Shown here one piece after another: positions 56,479-63,815 of a stretch of 64,000 nt of DNA (position 1 is the first letter of the stretch; every line of letters begins with the position of its first letter). This DNA comes from Salinarimonas soli (GTDB taxonomy: Bacteria; Pseudomonadota; Alphaproteobacteria; Rhizobiales; Beijerinckiaceae): positions 1 to 64,000 of the forward strand of contig NZ_VUOA01000009.1 of NCBI RefSeq assembly GCF_008386575.1. The letters run 5' to 3'. The position numbers and the translations under genes are program-made. The notes below the pieces were generated by a model. It did no database searches. It had not been told where the DNA came from and worked only from the letters and a program-made list of their open reading frames with translations.

Positions 56479-56750
56479 AGGTCCGTCTAACCCCTGCGGA
56501 CACATTTACGAAGGCGCTGAAACGTCTGCCCCCGGATAGGCAGAAGGCCGCGATCCGAGCGCTTACGAAGTTTCAAACAGAGCCGGCCCTCCCGAGTTTA
56601 GACTTCCGGCCGCTGGCGGGGGCGCCTGGGTACTTCATTATTGATCCACAAGCAGGGGACCGGATCATCCTGCGGAAAGAGGCAGCCGACTTGTACGTAG
56701 CCGTCGACGTCGGGCCGCATGATAATGTCTACAGGCGTTGGGGCAGATAG
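56475..56750 (+). CDS. RelE/ParE-superfamily toxin-like protein
   Basis: 91 residues. FTKALKRLPPDRQKAAIRALTKFQ is the N-terminal helical hairpin; DRIILRKEAADLYVAVDVGPHDNVYRRW matches the C-terminal strands with the conserved Arg and HDxxYR-like end seen in RelE/YoeB/ParE toxins. It may cleave mRNA or bind another target. It overlaps the upstream 176-residue gene (ATGA). A classical antitoxin gene is absent. Confidence 0.7.
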   Translation: MKVRLTPADTFTKALKRLPPDRQKAAIRALTKFQTEPALPSLDFRPLAGAPGYFIIDPQAGDRIILRKEAADLYVAVDVGPHDNVYRRWGR

Positions 56751-57281
56751 GCCCCCTTCGCGCGGCCCTTTCCCTGGGCTCAGCAGATTGGCTTTCTGTC
56801 ATCTCGCTCGTGAATGATCGGAGTCTGGTGTGGGCGGCGGAGGCGACGCAGCGAGGCTCTAGACTCAAACCACGCGCAGCAATCCATCATCAAACGCCAG
56901 GGCGAACACACCCACCACGCGCCCGACCAGCTTCTCGGACAGGCGCTCGGGCATGAGGAGGTCTTCGCTCGTCACCATGGGTCGGCGCGAGGCACGGGTG
57001 CCGCCAGGGTTTCACAGACGCCCCACACGGGGAGATCTAAACGGCTGGCACATGCACCATCCACCTGTATTTCACCTGTATTTTCAGGTGAGCGCGCGGT
57101 CGGGGGCACGTCGCGCTGACATGCTTCCCCCCTGCGAAACTACTAAGTGTGGGAGGCTGGCGACGGGCATCGATAGAAGCGCTTGCCGCGATCTCTCGCA
57201 CCTAACGAGCGCTCCCCAAGTGGCTCTCGGAAGCGTGTCGTGCTAATCGAAGAACGGAAGGTCACCCGCGAGGGTATCCGT
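56751..57281. other. Intergenic region; possible 37-codon frame on the minus strand
   Basis: About 530 bases without a well-supported gene. A minus-strand frame 56865-56978 encodes 37 residues (MVTSEDLLMPERLSEKL...) but has no good ribosome site. CACCTGTATTT tandem repeats lie at 57062-57083. The base composition is intermediate between core and accessory. Confidence 0.35.
57062..57090. repeat. Tandem CACCTGTATTT repeat with inverted half-site
   Basis: CACCTGTATTT occurs twice in direct tandem (57062-57072 and 57073-57083), and CAGGTG (57085-57090) makes a palindrome with the second copy. This is operator-like, about 190 bases before the small membrane gene at 57282. Confidence 0.5.
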
Positions 57282-57440
57282 ATGCTCTGGATCGCTCTTG
57301 GGCTCAGCCTGTTCATATGGGGCGCTTGGATGGGTGTCCGCCGCGGCACGGACTGGGACAGACGTTATGGCTCAGCGATCTGGGTCGTTGCCGTCGTGCT
57401 CGTCTATCTCGGGGTCACCTCGACTGACCAATGGTTCTAG
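57282..57440 (+). CDS. Two-helix small membrane protein
   Basis: 52 residues. MLWIALGLSLFIWGAWMGV and SAIWVVAVVLVYLGV are two membrane helices. The start follows GAGGG. The stop overlaps by 4 bases the stop of the convergent HAD/UbiA-like gene. No family is recognised. Confidence 0.5.
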   Translation: MLWIALGLSLFIWGAWMGVRRGTDWDRRYGSAIWVVAVVLVYLGVTSTDQWF

Positions 57441-58951
57441 GCATTGCCCGCCTGACGAGCGTCGAAGCGGAACTTCCCGACGAAAATGCGAAGCGGCTCG
57501 TGCGCTCGAAAAGAAAGCCAAGCCACCGCCGCGACGAACTGTGAACCGAAGAAGCTCCACCCCTCCAGAGCAAAACCGCCCACGCAGAAGATCAAGAACA
57601 CTGCCAGAGTGAGCAGGCGCACCGGGCCGGGCCAGTGGTGACCGACATAGCGGTAGTTCAGATAGGGGACCCATCGGACCAGAGCGTGAGCGAGCAGCAG
57701 CTGCACACCGAGGAGGTTCAAGGGCACAAGCACGCCATAGCCGACGGTGCGAAATATCTGGAGCACAGGATACAGATACGTCCGTGGCTGCGTAGCAACC
57801 CTGTTGTAGACCCAGTATGCGGCCCGCGACGCCAGCAGGTATGCGCTCCAGATGGCGAATGCAGCCATGAAGGCGAGTGGCACGCTCTCAATATCGGACA
57901 CGAGCGGCAGGGCTGATCTGTTCTCGACGATGAGGAGCAGGATCGCCGGCGCGGAGGCGAGCAGGGCCGTCAGCCAGGCCATGCCAGCATGCATGCGCTT
58001 GCCCTGCTCAGCCGCCGTCGGAGGTAGGTTCGGTTTCGCCTCGTACTTGGTCGAGACAAGATCGTTCTCGGCATAGCCGATCTCGTACACAAGCCAGAAG
58101 CAAAGATGGAGGATGAGAAGGCTGATCGCGCCAGGTAGCGGGTGCGGCATGAGCCAGGCCGACGCGATGCACAGCAGCGCCACGTCTTCGAGCACGACAT
58201 GGCGCAGGATGTAGCGCTGGCCTGCCCGCTTGCCGAGTTCCGTATAGGCGAAGGGGAGGTATGAGTGGGAGAAGGCCGGTTTGAAGCGAGCCTCTGGCCA
58301 TCGGATCAGAAACGGCTGGGCGCAAGCTGAAAGGAGAGGAGCATCTTCCTCGCTGTTCGTGATGACGATGGCACGGCTGATGCGCTCGGGTCCGACCGAC
58401 GCCTGGGTGGCGTTGAACTTGCCGCCATCCCGGGCGCGCTGCACGGACCAGAGCCGGTCACAGGCGCCCAACCGTGCTGTTGGCAGGATCCTCCGCAACA
58501 GCGGATTGACGAGGCGGTCGAAGCCGAGCGTCACAACCTGGATGTCGAGATCGGCTCTCGTCGCAAGCGCCGCAACGAGCGTCCGGTTCGCCAAGGCAGC
58601 AGCACGCGTCCGGGCCGCGGAGCGCCAAAGCAGCAAGCTCCAGGGCAATAGGATGCTGGTCGTTGCGACGCGGATCCAATCGCGGTGGAGACGGCGCTTG
58701 TCGGCGCCGTGCATCATGAGCCATGGCCGGAGCAGGTCGATGATCCCGAGGATGAGCACGGCAAGAAGGCGCGGGCGCAGTGCCCTGAGGTACTCCTCTG
58801 TGGAGTTGCGCAGCCATAGGGTCTCATCGAAATTGACCAGGACCAGCGTCCCGGGCTCCGCTTGCGCCACGGCAGCCCTCACGGCGTCCTCGGGTCGAAC
58901 CTCGCTCGACGGTGGACCGATCTCTCGGGAGAGGCTGGTTTGCATACTCAC
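57437..58951 (-). CDS. HAD-like/UbiA-like membrane fusion protein with degenerate motifs
   Basis: 504 residues. The N-terminus has VLVNFDETLWL at 37-47, aligning to HAD motif I (DxDxT) but with Asn40 in place of the nucleophile Asp, and ITNSEEDAPLL at 197-207 like HAD motif IV. From about 250 on there are many membrane helices. ENDLVSTKYEAKPN at 295-308 resembles the NDxxDxxxD motif of UbiA prenyltransferases but lacks most acidic residues. HAD-UbiA fusions are known in lipid/arabinan pathways. This one appears catalytically altered. The assignment is by motif layout only. Confidence 0.6.
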   Translation of the reverse strand: MSMQTSLSREIGPPSSEVRPEDAVRAAVAQAEPGTLVLVNFDETLWLRNSTEEYLRALRPRLLAVLILGIIDLLRPWLMMHGADKRRLHRDWIRVATTSILLPWSLLLWRSAARTRAAALANRTLVAALATRADLDIQVVTLGFDRLVNPLLRRILPTARLGACDRLWSVQRARDGGKFNATQASVGPERISRAIVITNSEEDAPLLSACAQPFLIRWPEARFKPAFSHSYLPFAYTELGKRAGQRYILRHVVLEDVALLCIASAWLMPHPLPGAISLLILHLCFWLVYEIGYAENDLVSTKYEAKPNLPPTAAEQGKRMHAGMAWLTALLASAPAILLLIVENRSALPLVSDIESVPLAFMAAFAIWSAYLLASRAAYWVYNRVATQPRTYLYPVLQIFRTVGYGVLVPLNLLGVQLLLAHALVRWVPYLNYRYVGHHWPGPVRLLTLAVFLIFCVGGFALEGWSFFGSQFVAAVAWLSFRAHEPLRIFVGKFRFDARQAGNA

Positions 58952-59209
58952 GTCCTAAGCTACAGAAAATCGTTGAAGCCGTGGGTCTAGGCCGGAATCA
59001 GCTTGTCCGCTTATGACATGCGTCTGCGTCATTCCGATGATGGATGACCAGCGAGCACATGGGCAGAGACTTTTTTGGGGCCAAGCGGCCGATGATGTGT
59101 GGAGATCGGATGAAAGAACGCTCTAGACGCCTCGATGGCGCTCCGACCTATCCAGCGCCAGGCCTCCCCCTACTATGGTTGTGATCTGATCCTATGGGCG
59201 GCCCTGGCC
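58952..59209. other. Intergenic region without gene
   Basis: 258 bases between the HAD/UbiA-like gene (start at 58951) and the 78-residue gene. No repeat, promoter or coding frame with a ribosome binding site stands out. Confidence 0.4.
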
Positions 59210-59446
59210 TCAATCAGCCTCGTTGCGCCCTTCGACCAGAATGCCGATCAGCCTCAGGAGCGCCTGCTGCTCCGGCGTATGGCCTGAGCGCGCAAGGAAC
59301 GCTGCTACCTCGATGTGGGCCCTCCCGCCGCCAGACGCGGCGTTTGGAACATGCAGAACGTAGACCTGATGAGACGTGAGTTGGCGGGCGAGGTACCACC
59401 GGTCACCGTTCGGGCTGGCGTAAAGCTCTCGCGACTCGGTTGCCAT
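59210..59446 (-). CDS. Small conserved hypothetical protein
   Basis: 78 residues. MATESRELYASPNGDRWYLAR and HVPNAASGGGRAHIEVAAFL resemble a family of small proteins often seen in Hyphomicrobiales. It has a good AAGGAG ribosome site. No function is known. It is a typical single gene between islands of other hypotheticals. Confidence 0.7.
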   Translation of the reverse strand: MATESRELYASPNGDRWYLARQLTSHQVYVLHVPNAASGGGRAHIEVAAFLARSGHTPEQQALLRLIGILVEGRNEAD

Positions 59447-59551
59447 GAACGCGCTCCTTGATGTGCGGGGAGCATATCGGCGGCCGTATGAACGTGCGAG
59501 AGGGTGAACCTCGGTCGGGATACAGACTAAGAGGCCGCACGCTGAACGCGC

Positions 59552-59873
59552 TCACTTCGCCCCCAGCGGTGTCCACAGGTCGACGTAGTAGGCCCCGCAC
59601 AGGTCATAGAGCTCGACGGACTGGCCCTTGGTGCAGCTCGTGGCGAAGGGCTACGGACCGCCCCTCCCCTATTGTTGTCTCGCAACGCCTCCAACGTGCC
59701 GAGCGGGAACGCGACCCATACGTGGTGAGCCCGAACTCGGAAGCCGCCTGCTCCTCAGACGAGACGCGGACATAGCCCACCGCCTTGGACGCGACGACGG
59801 CCCGGGCATCCTCGACCTTGCGGGCTTGGCGCTGGAGTCGCTGAACCTTCTTGAACCCGTTCCGCGTCCTCAC
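59552..59873 (-). pseudogene. Remnant of a serine recombinase/resolvase
   Basis: A GTG at 59873 overlapping the DUF6173 stop begins a frame with KAVGYVRVSSEEQAASEFGL, the N-terminal catalytic Ser motif of resolvase/invertase enzymes, but after about 50 residues it becomes unrelated sequence and stops at 59604. A different frame (59552-59650) carries SVELYDLCGAYYVDLWTPLG, also without a start. Probably a truncated, rearranged recombinase. It supports past mobility of this region. Confidence 0.6.
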
Positions 59874-60247
59874 TCGGGTTTTCCGTTCACGAGAAAGCCG
59901 ACTGTTGCAGGCCTATCTCCTCGCTTCGGTAGGGCCGTGAGGGTGACGCTCAGTTGGCTGTGATGCTGCATCAGCTCGATCGCGTAGCCGTCTGCGTCGA
60001 GGCCCCGGAAGATGAGCATATCCGGATTGGAAAATGACACCTCCTCGACGTAGAAGGCGCCCCCTCCCCCACCTGCGATAATTCCGATGTCGCAGTCGTC
60101 CGACAATTGGAGGCGAAACAGCTTGATCCGCTCCCGTAGGCGGTCAAACAAATACCCTGCCGGGTTCGCCTTCAGGTGCTGAATTTCGGCCATTCGCTCC
60201 ATTGAAGCCATGGCGCTCATATTCAGTCGGTCGAGATCTGATGTCAC
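59870..60247 (-). CDS. DUF6173-family protein
   Basis: 125 residues. ANPAGYLFDRLRERIKLFRLQLS, IIAGGGGGAFYVEEVSFSNPDMLIFRG and IELMQHHSQLSVTLTALP resemble DUF6173. No catalytic residues are known. It probably forms a mixed alpha/beta cytoplasmic fold. The recombinase remnant follows with a GTGA overlap. The start could also be a later Met (60229 or beyond). Confidence 0.75.
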   Translation of the reverse strand: MTSDLDRLNMSAMASMERMAEIQHLKANPAGYLFDRLRERIKLFRLQLSDDCDIGIIAGGGGGAFYVEEVSFSNPDMLIFRGLDADGYAIELMQHHSQLSVTLTALPKRGDRPATVGFLVNGKPE

Positions 60248-60350
60248 CGCTGGCTCCTGACGGGGCTTCCTCCGTCCCTGTAAAACTCACGGGTGAAGCT
60301 ATAAACGGGTCTGGGGTAGACTCGATGGGACATCATAGGACGCAGCCCGC

Positions 60351-60746
60351 ATGAAGCGCGACAAGGATCTCATCAGGGCCCTCCTGATCAAGCTGGAGGA
60401 TCTGAACGTCCCGCCGCTCGGGCTGGTCTCGTTCCCCTACGGTGACGAGGAGCTTGCCGTAGAAGGCTACACGGTTGAGCAGGTCCTCTATCACCTCGAG
60501 CTCATTGCCGAAGCTGGGCTCGTTGAAGTTCAGGGGAGCGGGTTTGGTGCGGACGGGACGTTCCTGTTTCGGCGCCTCACCTGGAACGGCCATGAGTTCC
60601 TCGACGCTGTCAGAGACCCCGAGATCTGGCGGGAAACGAAGGGGCGACTTTCCAAGGTTGGGGCTTGGAGCCTCGACGTGGTGGTGGGGGTCGCCAAGGC
60701 CCTTGCCAAGCAGAAGGCGAAGGAGTTGTTGGGGTTGGAGCTGTGA
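60351..60746 (+). CDS. DUF2513-family protein
   Basis: 131 residues. MKRDKDLIRALLIKLEDL, VEQVLYHLELIAEAGLVEV and TWNGHEFLDAVRDPEIWRETK are the DUF2513 hallmarks; this looks like a winged helix domain. Such genes are common on phages and islands. The C-terminal helix AKALAKQKAKELLGLEL is amphipathic. Start at Met 60351. Confidence 0.85.
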   Translation: MKRDKDLIRALLIKLEDLNVPPLGLVSFPYGDEELAVEGYTVEQVLYHLELIAEAGLVEVQGSGFGADGTFLFRRLTWNGHEFLDAVRDPEIWRETKGRLSKVGAWSLDVVVGVAKALAKQKAKELLGLEL

Positions 60747-61037
60747 CCATGGGTGGGTCAAAGCGCGTCCAGCATCTGCGCAGACGGGCCCGGAAATTTG
60801 AGGAGGCCTCAGTCGGCGGCGCCTAGAAATCGAGCGCGGCATGGAGGGTGCGTAACAGCACTACGGCAAGCAGCGCCTGCATCGTTACTTGGCTGCATTG
60901 ATTTTCGCTATAACAATCGTTCTGCGCTCGGTGTTGAGGATGTGTAGCGTACTTGGAAAGCGCTTCGCGCCGTGATTGGCAATCGTCTAAAATACCGGGG
61001 AACCAACATCGGCGCGGCGCGTTGATGGGCTGAAGAC
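60747..61037. other. Intergenic region upstream of candidate small RNA
   Basis: 291 bases without a plausible protein gene. It leads to a near-consensus promoter at 61038. Nothing else is recognised. Confidence 0.4.
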
Positions 61038-61066
61038 TTGACAGTAGGCACTGCGGCGCCTATATT
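61038..61066 (+). promoter_or_regulatory. Near-consensus sigma-70 promoter
   Basis: TTGACA (61038-61043), 17-base spacer, TATATT (61061-61066). One of the best promoter matches in the window. No protein-coding gene starts on the plus strand shortly after it; a strong hairpin follows at 61114-61141. Confidence 0.75.
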
Positions 61067-61072
61067 GAGCTT

Positions 61073-61145
61073 GCAGCGCTCGCGCCAGCGCAGGTTGGTA
61101 AGCGGCATTGCCTAGGCCCCGGGTTTCGCGACCCGGGGCCTCATC
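61073..61145 (+). ncRNA. Candidate small RNA
   Basis: The promoter at 61038-61066 would start transcription near 61073. The transcript runs through a G/C-rich stretch to a perfect 11-bp hairpin (AGGCCCCGGGT/ACCCGGGGCCT, loop TTCGCG). It has no open frame with a ribosome site. Its estimated length is about 70 bases. The weak point is that no T run follows the hairpin. No known family can be named. Confidence 0.5.
61114..61141. terminator. Strong hairpin, possible bidirectional terminator
   Basis: Eleven-base-pair stem AGGCCCCGGGT/ACCCGGGGCCT with 6-base loop. It lies between the candidate small RNA and the stop codon of the convergent DUF3800 gene, and could end both transcripts. A T run is lacking on either side. 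Confidence 0.5.
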
Positions 61146-61836
61146 ATGCATAGACAATTCCGAAACGGTCCTTCCTATTCGCGTCCTTCACCATGGCGCG
61201 CTCTAACAGGAGGAATGATTTATCGACCCCATATTTTGTGAGCTTCTCAGTCGGGTGCTTGAAACGCAGCAAAGAGAAAGCTGCCAGATCAGCAGCTTGA
61301 ATGAAGTAAGAGGCTTCTGATTTTTTGTAAACGATGTCCTCGACAATCCGAGTAAGTGGCACATTCCGGGGCGCGCCATATCGTGAAGGTATGTAGTTGA
61401 CGCGCCTAAGCTTGCGAAGCATTGAGTCGTAACTCTTTCCTTCGTCGCTGAATATAAGCGCTTGGCTACCAGCGTTTTCCATATTCTTTTGTATTCTATT
61501 CATCAGATACTCGAAAAGCTTTTCTTCCTTCTTCTTGTGTGCGTACCCGTTGAAGATCTGAACCCCGGGTATCCTTGTGATACCTGTGAGCGTGAAATCA
61601 AAGAGGCGGGCGCGCGCGCCCATAGGGATGAATGTCGGGGCAATGCGGCCACGCCCACCCAACCATTCCGTCGCGTGCATCTCCTTCGTCATATAGATTC
61701 CGTCTGACTTGTTCAGTTGGCGACGCACCCCAAGCATGTGGTCCAGTGCCTCTTGCCAGTGGAGTGCAGGAAAGCAGATCGCCGAGAAGCAAGCCTGCCG
61801 CTCGCCTTTCGAGTCATCAATGTAGACAAAGTGCAT
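61144..61836 (-). CDS. DUF3800-domain protein
   Basis: 230 residues. MHFVYIDDSKGERQACFSAI (the FxDxS-type acidic start of DUF3800), LIFSDEGKSYDSMLRKL and ASYFIQAADLAAFSLLR (second acidic motif) match the family, which has an RNase H-like fold and often accompanies phage and defence islands. It has lower GC content than the core genes. The role is unknown. Confidence 0.85.
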   Translation of the reverse strand: MHFVYIDDSKGERQACFSAICFPALHWQEALDHMLGVRRQLNKSDGIYMTKEMHATEWLGGRGRIAPTFIPMGARARLFDFTLTGITRIPGVQIFNGYAHKKKEEKLFEYLMNRIQKNMENAGSQALIFSDEGKSYDSMLRKLRRVNYIPSRYGAPRNVPLTRIVEDIVYKKSEASYFIQAADLAAFSLLRFKHPTEKLTKYGVDKSFLLLERAMVKDANRKDRFGIVYA

Positions 61837-62037
61837 GATCGGACGAGAAAGCCGCCAGAGAAGCCCGGGGAGAAGTCCAAACGGTTCATCGATGCCTTGC
61901 GCGAGCTGGGCTGCGACGAATCAGAGGAGCGCTTTGATAGCGCACTACGAACGGTAGCAAAGCACAAGCCCGCCGATGCAGAGGGGCAGTTATCCCGCCC
62001 CTCTGCGGAGCGCGGTGTGTCAGAGAAGAAGACGTAG
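61831..62037 (+). CDS. Small hypothetical protein divergent from DUF3800
   Basis: 68 residues from a GTG that overlaps the DUF3800 start by 6 bases. FIDALRELGCDESEERFDSALRTVAKHKP resembles a helical motif found in small hypothetical proteins of Hyphomicrobiales. The start is poorly supported (no ribosome site). Both genes cannot be expressed well from such overlapping starts without an intragenic promoter. Confidence 0.45.
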   Translation: MHDRTRKPPEKPGEKSKRFIDALRELGCDESEERFDSALRTVAKHKPADAEGQLSRPSAERGVSEKKT

Positions 62038-62124
62038 TAGGAGCGCGAGTCGGGCGAGCTCGTTCGCGATGCGAAGAGTAGCCATCAGCCTGCGCTCGAA
62101 CCGACGCCATGCACGGATGCGCAT
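62020..62124 (-). CDS. Possible 34-residue cationic amphipathic peptide
   Basis: MRIRAWRRFERRLMATLRIA followed by a Leu-rich tail (LARLALLLRLLL). There is an AGGA about 10 bases upstream. It is strongly basic at one end and hydrophobic at the other, so it could be membrane-active or a chance frame. It overlaps the end of the plus-strand small gene by 18 bases. Confidence 0.25.
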   Translation of the reverse strand: MRIRAWRRFERRLMATLRIANELARLALLLRLLL

Positions 62125-62395
62125 GCCAACAGTTCCTGTTGCACAAAGGGTGATGGCAGTCGGCGACTCTGCCCACGGTGGACGAGCCGCATCTTACGCC
62201 GTACGTCCACCGACACGGTAACACACGGCTGGAGGGCGGAGAAGCCTCAGCCCGTCCCACTTGCTAAAGCTGCTAATCTGCTAAGGCCAAGGCAGATGGC
62301 AATGGTGCTGCCCCCCTTGGTTCGCGTGAACCCCACAATAGGTGTGGCCTCCCTGGACGCGACCATCTCGGATCCGCTCACGCGATCAAAGGCCG
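62125..62395. other. Intergenic region without gene
   Basis: About 270 bases. No repeat, promoter or credible gene is identified. Confidence 0.4.
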
Positions 62396-63346
62396 TTACA
62401 GCGCTTCGCTTTGCCCGCTCTGATCATGATCGCTCAATCGGTCATCGAGATCGCGTGGCACGTGCTCCAGTTCGCTGAACACGTCAGTCTCGATCCTGAT
62501 CTTGTCGCTGACCCTGTGCGCGTTCTCGACCAAGAGCTTACGGACTGCCTCGACTGCCTCCTCGCGTGTCGTGCAAAGCACCTCGATGCAGTCGATCTCC
62601 CTAATCACGTGCTTGTCCTCTTCCTCCATGAAGAGCGTCAGACAGGCGTACCAGCGGCCTCGTCCGGTCCTACGCCGCGCTTTGATCTCGCGATACCGGT
62701 CAGCTTCACCGGCAACAACGGCCCATATGGGCCCGCCCTCGATGGGATACGCCGTTGCAAGCCTGCGAGCCTCAAAAGCCAGTCCCTTAAGTGCGTGCTC
62801 GGACAGATCCTCCAGGGAGCTGCCGATGTCGCTGATCTTGCCCATGATCTCCCGGATGGCATCTCGCGCGTCGTGGCTCAGGGCGGGTCTGCGAGGAGCC
62901 TTGCCCTTCACGACTGTCACCTCCGGTGAGTCGACCAGGTTGGGCCAGAGGTCGGCGGCGACGCGGTCGAGATCCTCAGAGCTCACTTCCCATCGGTGCT
63001 CGTTCTGGAACGCCTTACGCTTCAACTCTGGGCGCAGGTCGACAATCTTCCCACGCGATCCTTTCTCACCTTCGAAGGCGAACTGCATCGCGGCCCAAGC
63101 GGACTTCTCGAGGTCTTTATCGATGCATCCCCTGTGGTCGAACGTCCAGAAGCACCCCTTCGCATCAAGGATCCGAGCGGGTCGGCCGTCCTCGTTTTCG
63201 ACGACGACCTCTATGACTCTCTGGCGCGTGCCCGCGTACTCGGGAATGGCATCATCTCCGAACACCAGCCCTTCGGAGATCCGACGCGGCACGCGCTTGA
63301 GCCGCCCACTGTCATCGAGAATGTATGTCCGGAACCGGATCGCCAT
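62396..63346 (-). CDS. Hypothetical protein of unknown function
   Basis: 316 residues. No signal peptide or membrane helix. The N-terminal half (FRTYILDDSGRLKRVPRRI, QRVIEVVVENEDGRPARIL) is beta-rich; a helix-rich part follows from about residue 155 (ALSHDARDAIREIMGKISDIG). A GGAGGA ribosome site lies at the start. It is not recognised as any family; the predicted fold is unknown. It sits next to palindromic repeats. Confidence 0.7.
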   Translation of the reverse strand: MAIRFRTYILDDSGRLKRVPRRISEGLVFGDDAIPEYAGTRQRVIEVVVENEDGRPARILDAKGCFWTFDHRGCIDKDLEKSAWAAMQFAFEGEKGSRGKIVDLRPELKRKAFQNEHRWEVSSEDLDRVAADLWPNLVDSPEVTVVKGKAPRRPALSHDARDAIREIMGKISDIGSSLEDLSEHALKGLAFEARRLATAYPIEGGPIWAVVAGEADRYREIKARRRTGRGRWYACLTLFMEEEDKHVIREIDCIEVLCTTREEAVEAVRKLLVENAHRVSDKIRIETDVFSELEHVPRDLDDRLSDHDQSGQSEAL

Positions 63347-63459
63347 GGGCTGTCCTCCATGCGCGAGTCTAGGCGGGTGTCACGGGCCACGCCTAGGGGA
63401 ATGTGGCTGAGTTCATCCCAACCGCGCTCCATGGCACTCCGCCTACGGGTGTCGTCCCC

Positions 63460-63753
63460 CTAGGCCCTTCCCGCAGTTTTTCGCAGTCGTTTATTCGGGA
63501 CGGGTGGGGGTGCTGCCATGAAGACAACAGCCTGGGGTGTGGCCACGACGGCCATACCTTCGAGGTGTGTGCATGACACCCACACCCTGGTAGGGCGCAA
63601 AGGGATGTCCACCATGGTTGCCCTACCGCACCCACACATCGCTTTTTGGATGGCGAAGTAGGGGGCACCATCCGCAGATCGGACCGAATCAATTAGGGCG
63701 CACCTACATTCCATGACATAGTCAAAGTCACTCTTGAGGACGACGCTCCTCAT
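63460..63753 (-). CDS. Possible small protein encoded over palindromic repeats
   Basis: 97 residues (MRSVVLKSDFDYVMECRCAL at the start). From about residue 42 on, the coding frame runs through the palindromic repeats (63536-63627), giving MVDIP, WVSCT and GMAVVATP blocks. The N-terminal part looks protein-like, but the whole may be spurious. Confidence 0.3.
   Translation of the reverse strand: MRSVVLKSDFDYVMECRCALIDSVRSADGAPYFAIQKAMCGCGRATMVDIPLRPTRVWVSCTHLEGMAVVATPQAVVFMAAPPPVPNKRLRKTAGRA
63536..63627. repeat. Cluster of imperfect palindromes (23-bp family)
   Basis: Copies at 63536-63558 (arms GGTGTGGCC/GGCCATACC) and 63564-63586 (arms GGTGTG/CACACC) match the copy at 54651-54673. A larger inverted repeat follows at 63589-63627 (arms GGTAGGGC/GCCCTACC). 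The same G-G-T start and A-C-C end recur. This is a short palindromic repeat array. Confidence 0.6.
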
Positions 63754-63815
63754 CGGCTTCTTGGCGCTTCAACGGTTGTCCCGCCCGGATATTTTCCAGC
63801 GCCTGGGGCAACCTA

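Noticed and set aside
59458-59775. A 105-codon plus-strand frame
   Set aside because: It is antisense to the recombinase remnant and the end of the small hypothetical gene, with no family resemblance.
60908-61108. A 66-codon minus-strand frame
   Set aside because: It overlaps the near-consensus promoter and the candidate small RNA; no ribosome site.
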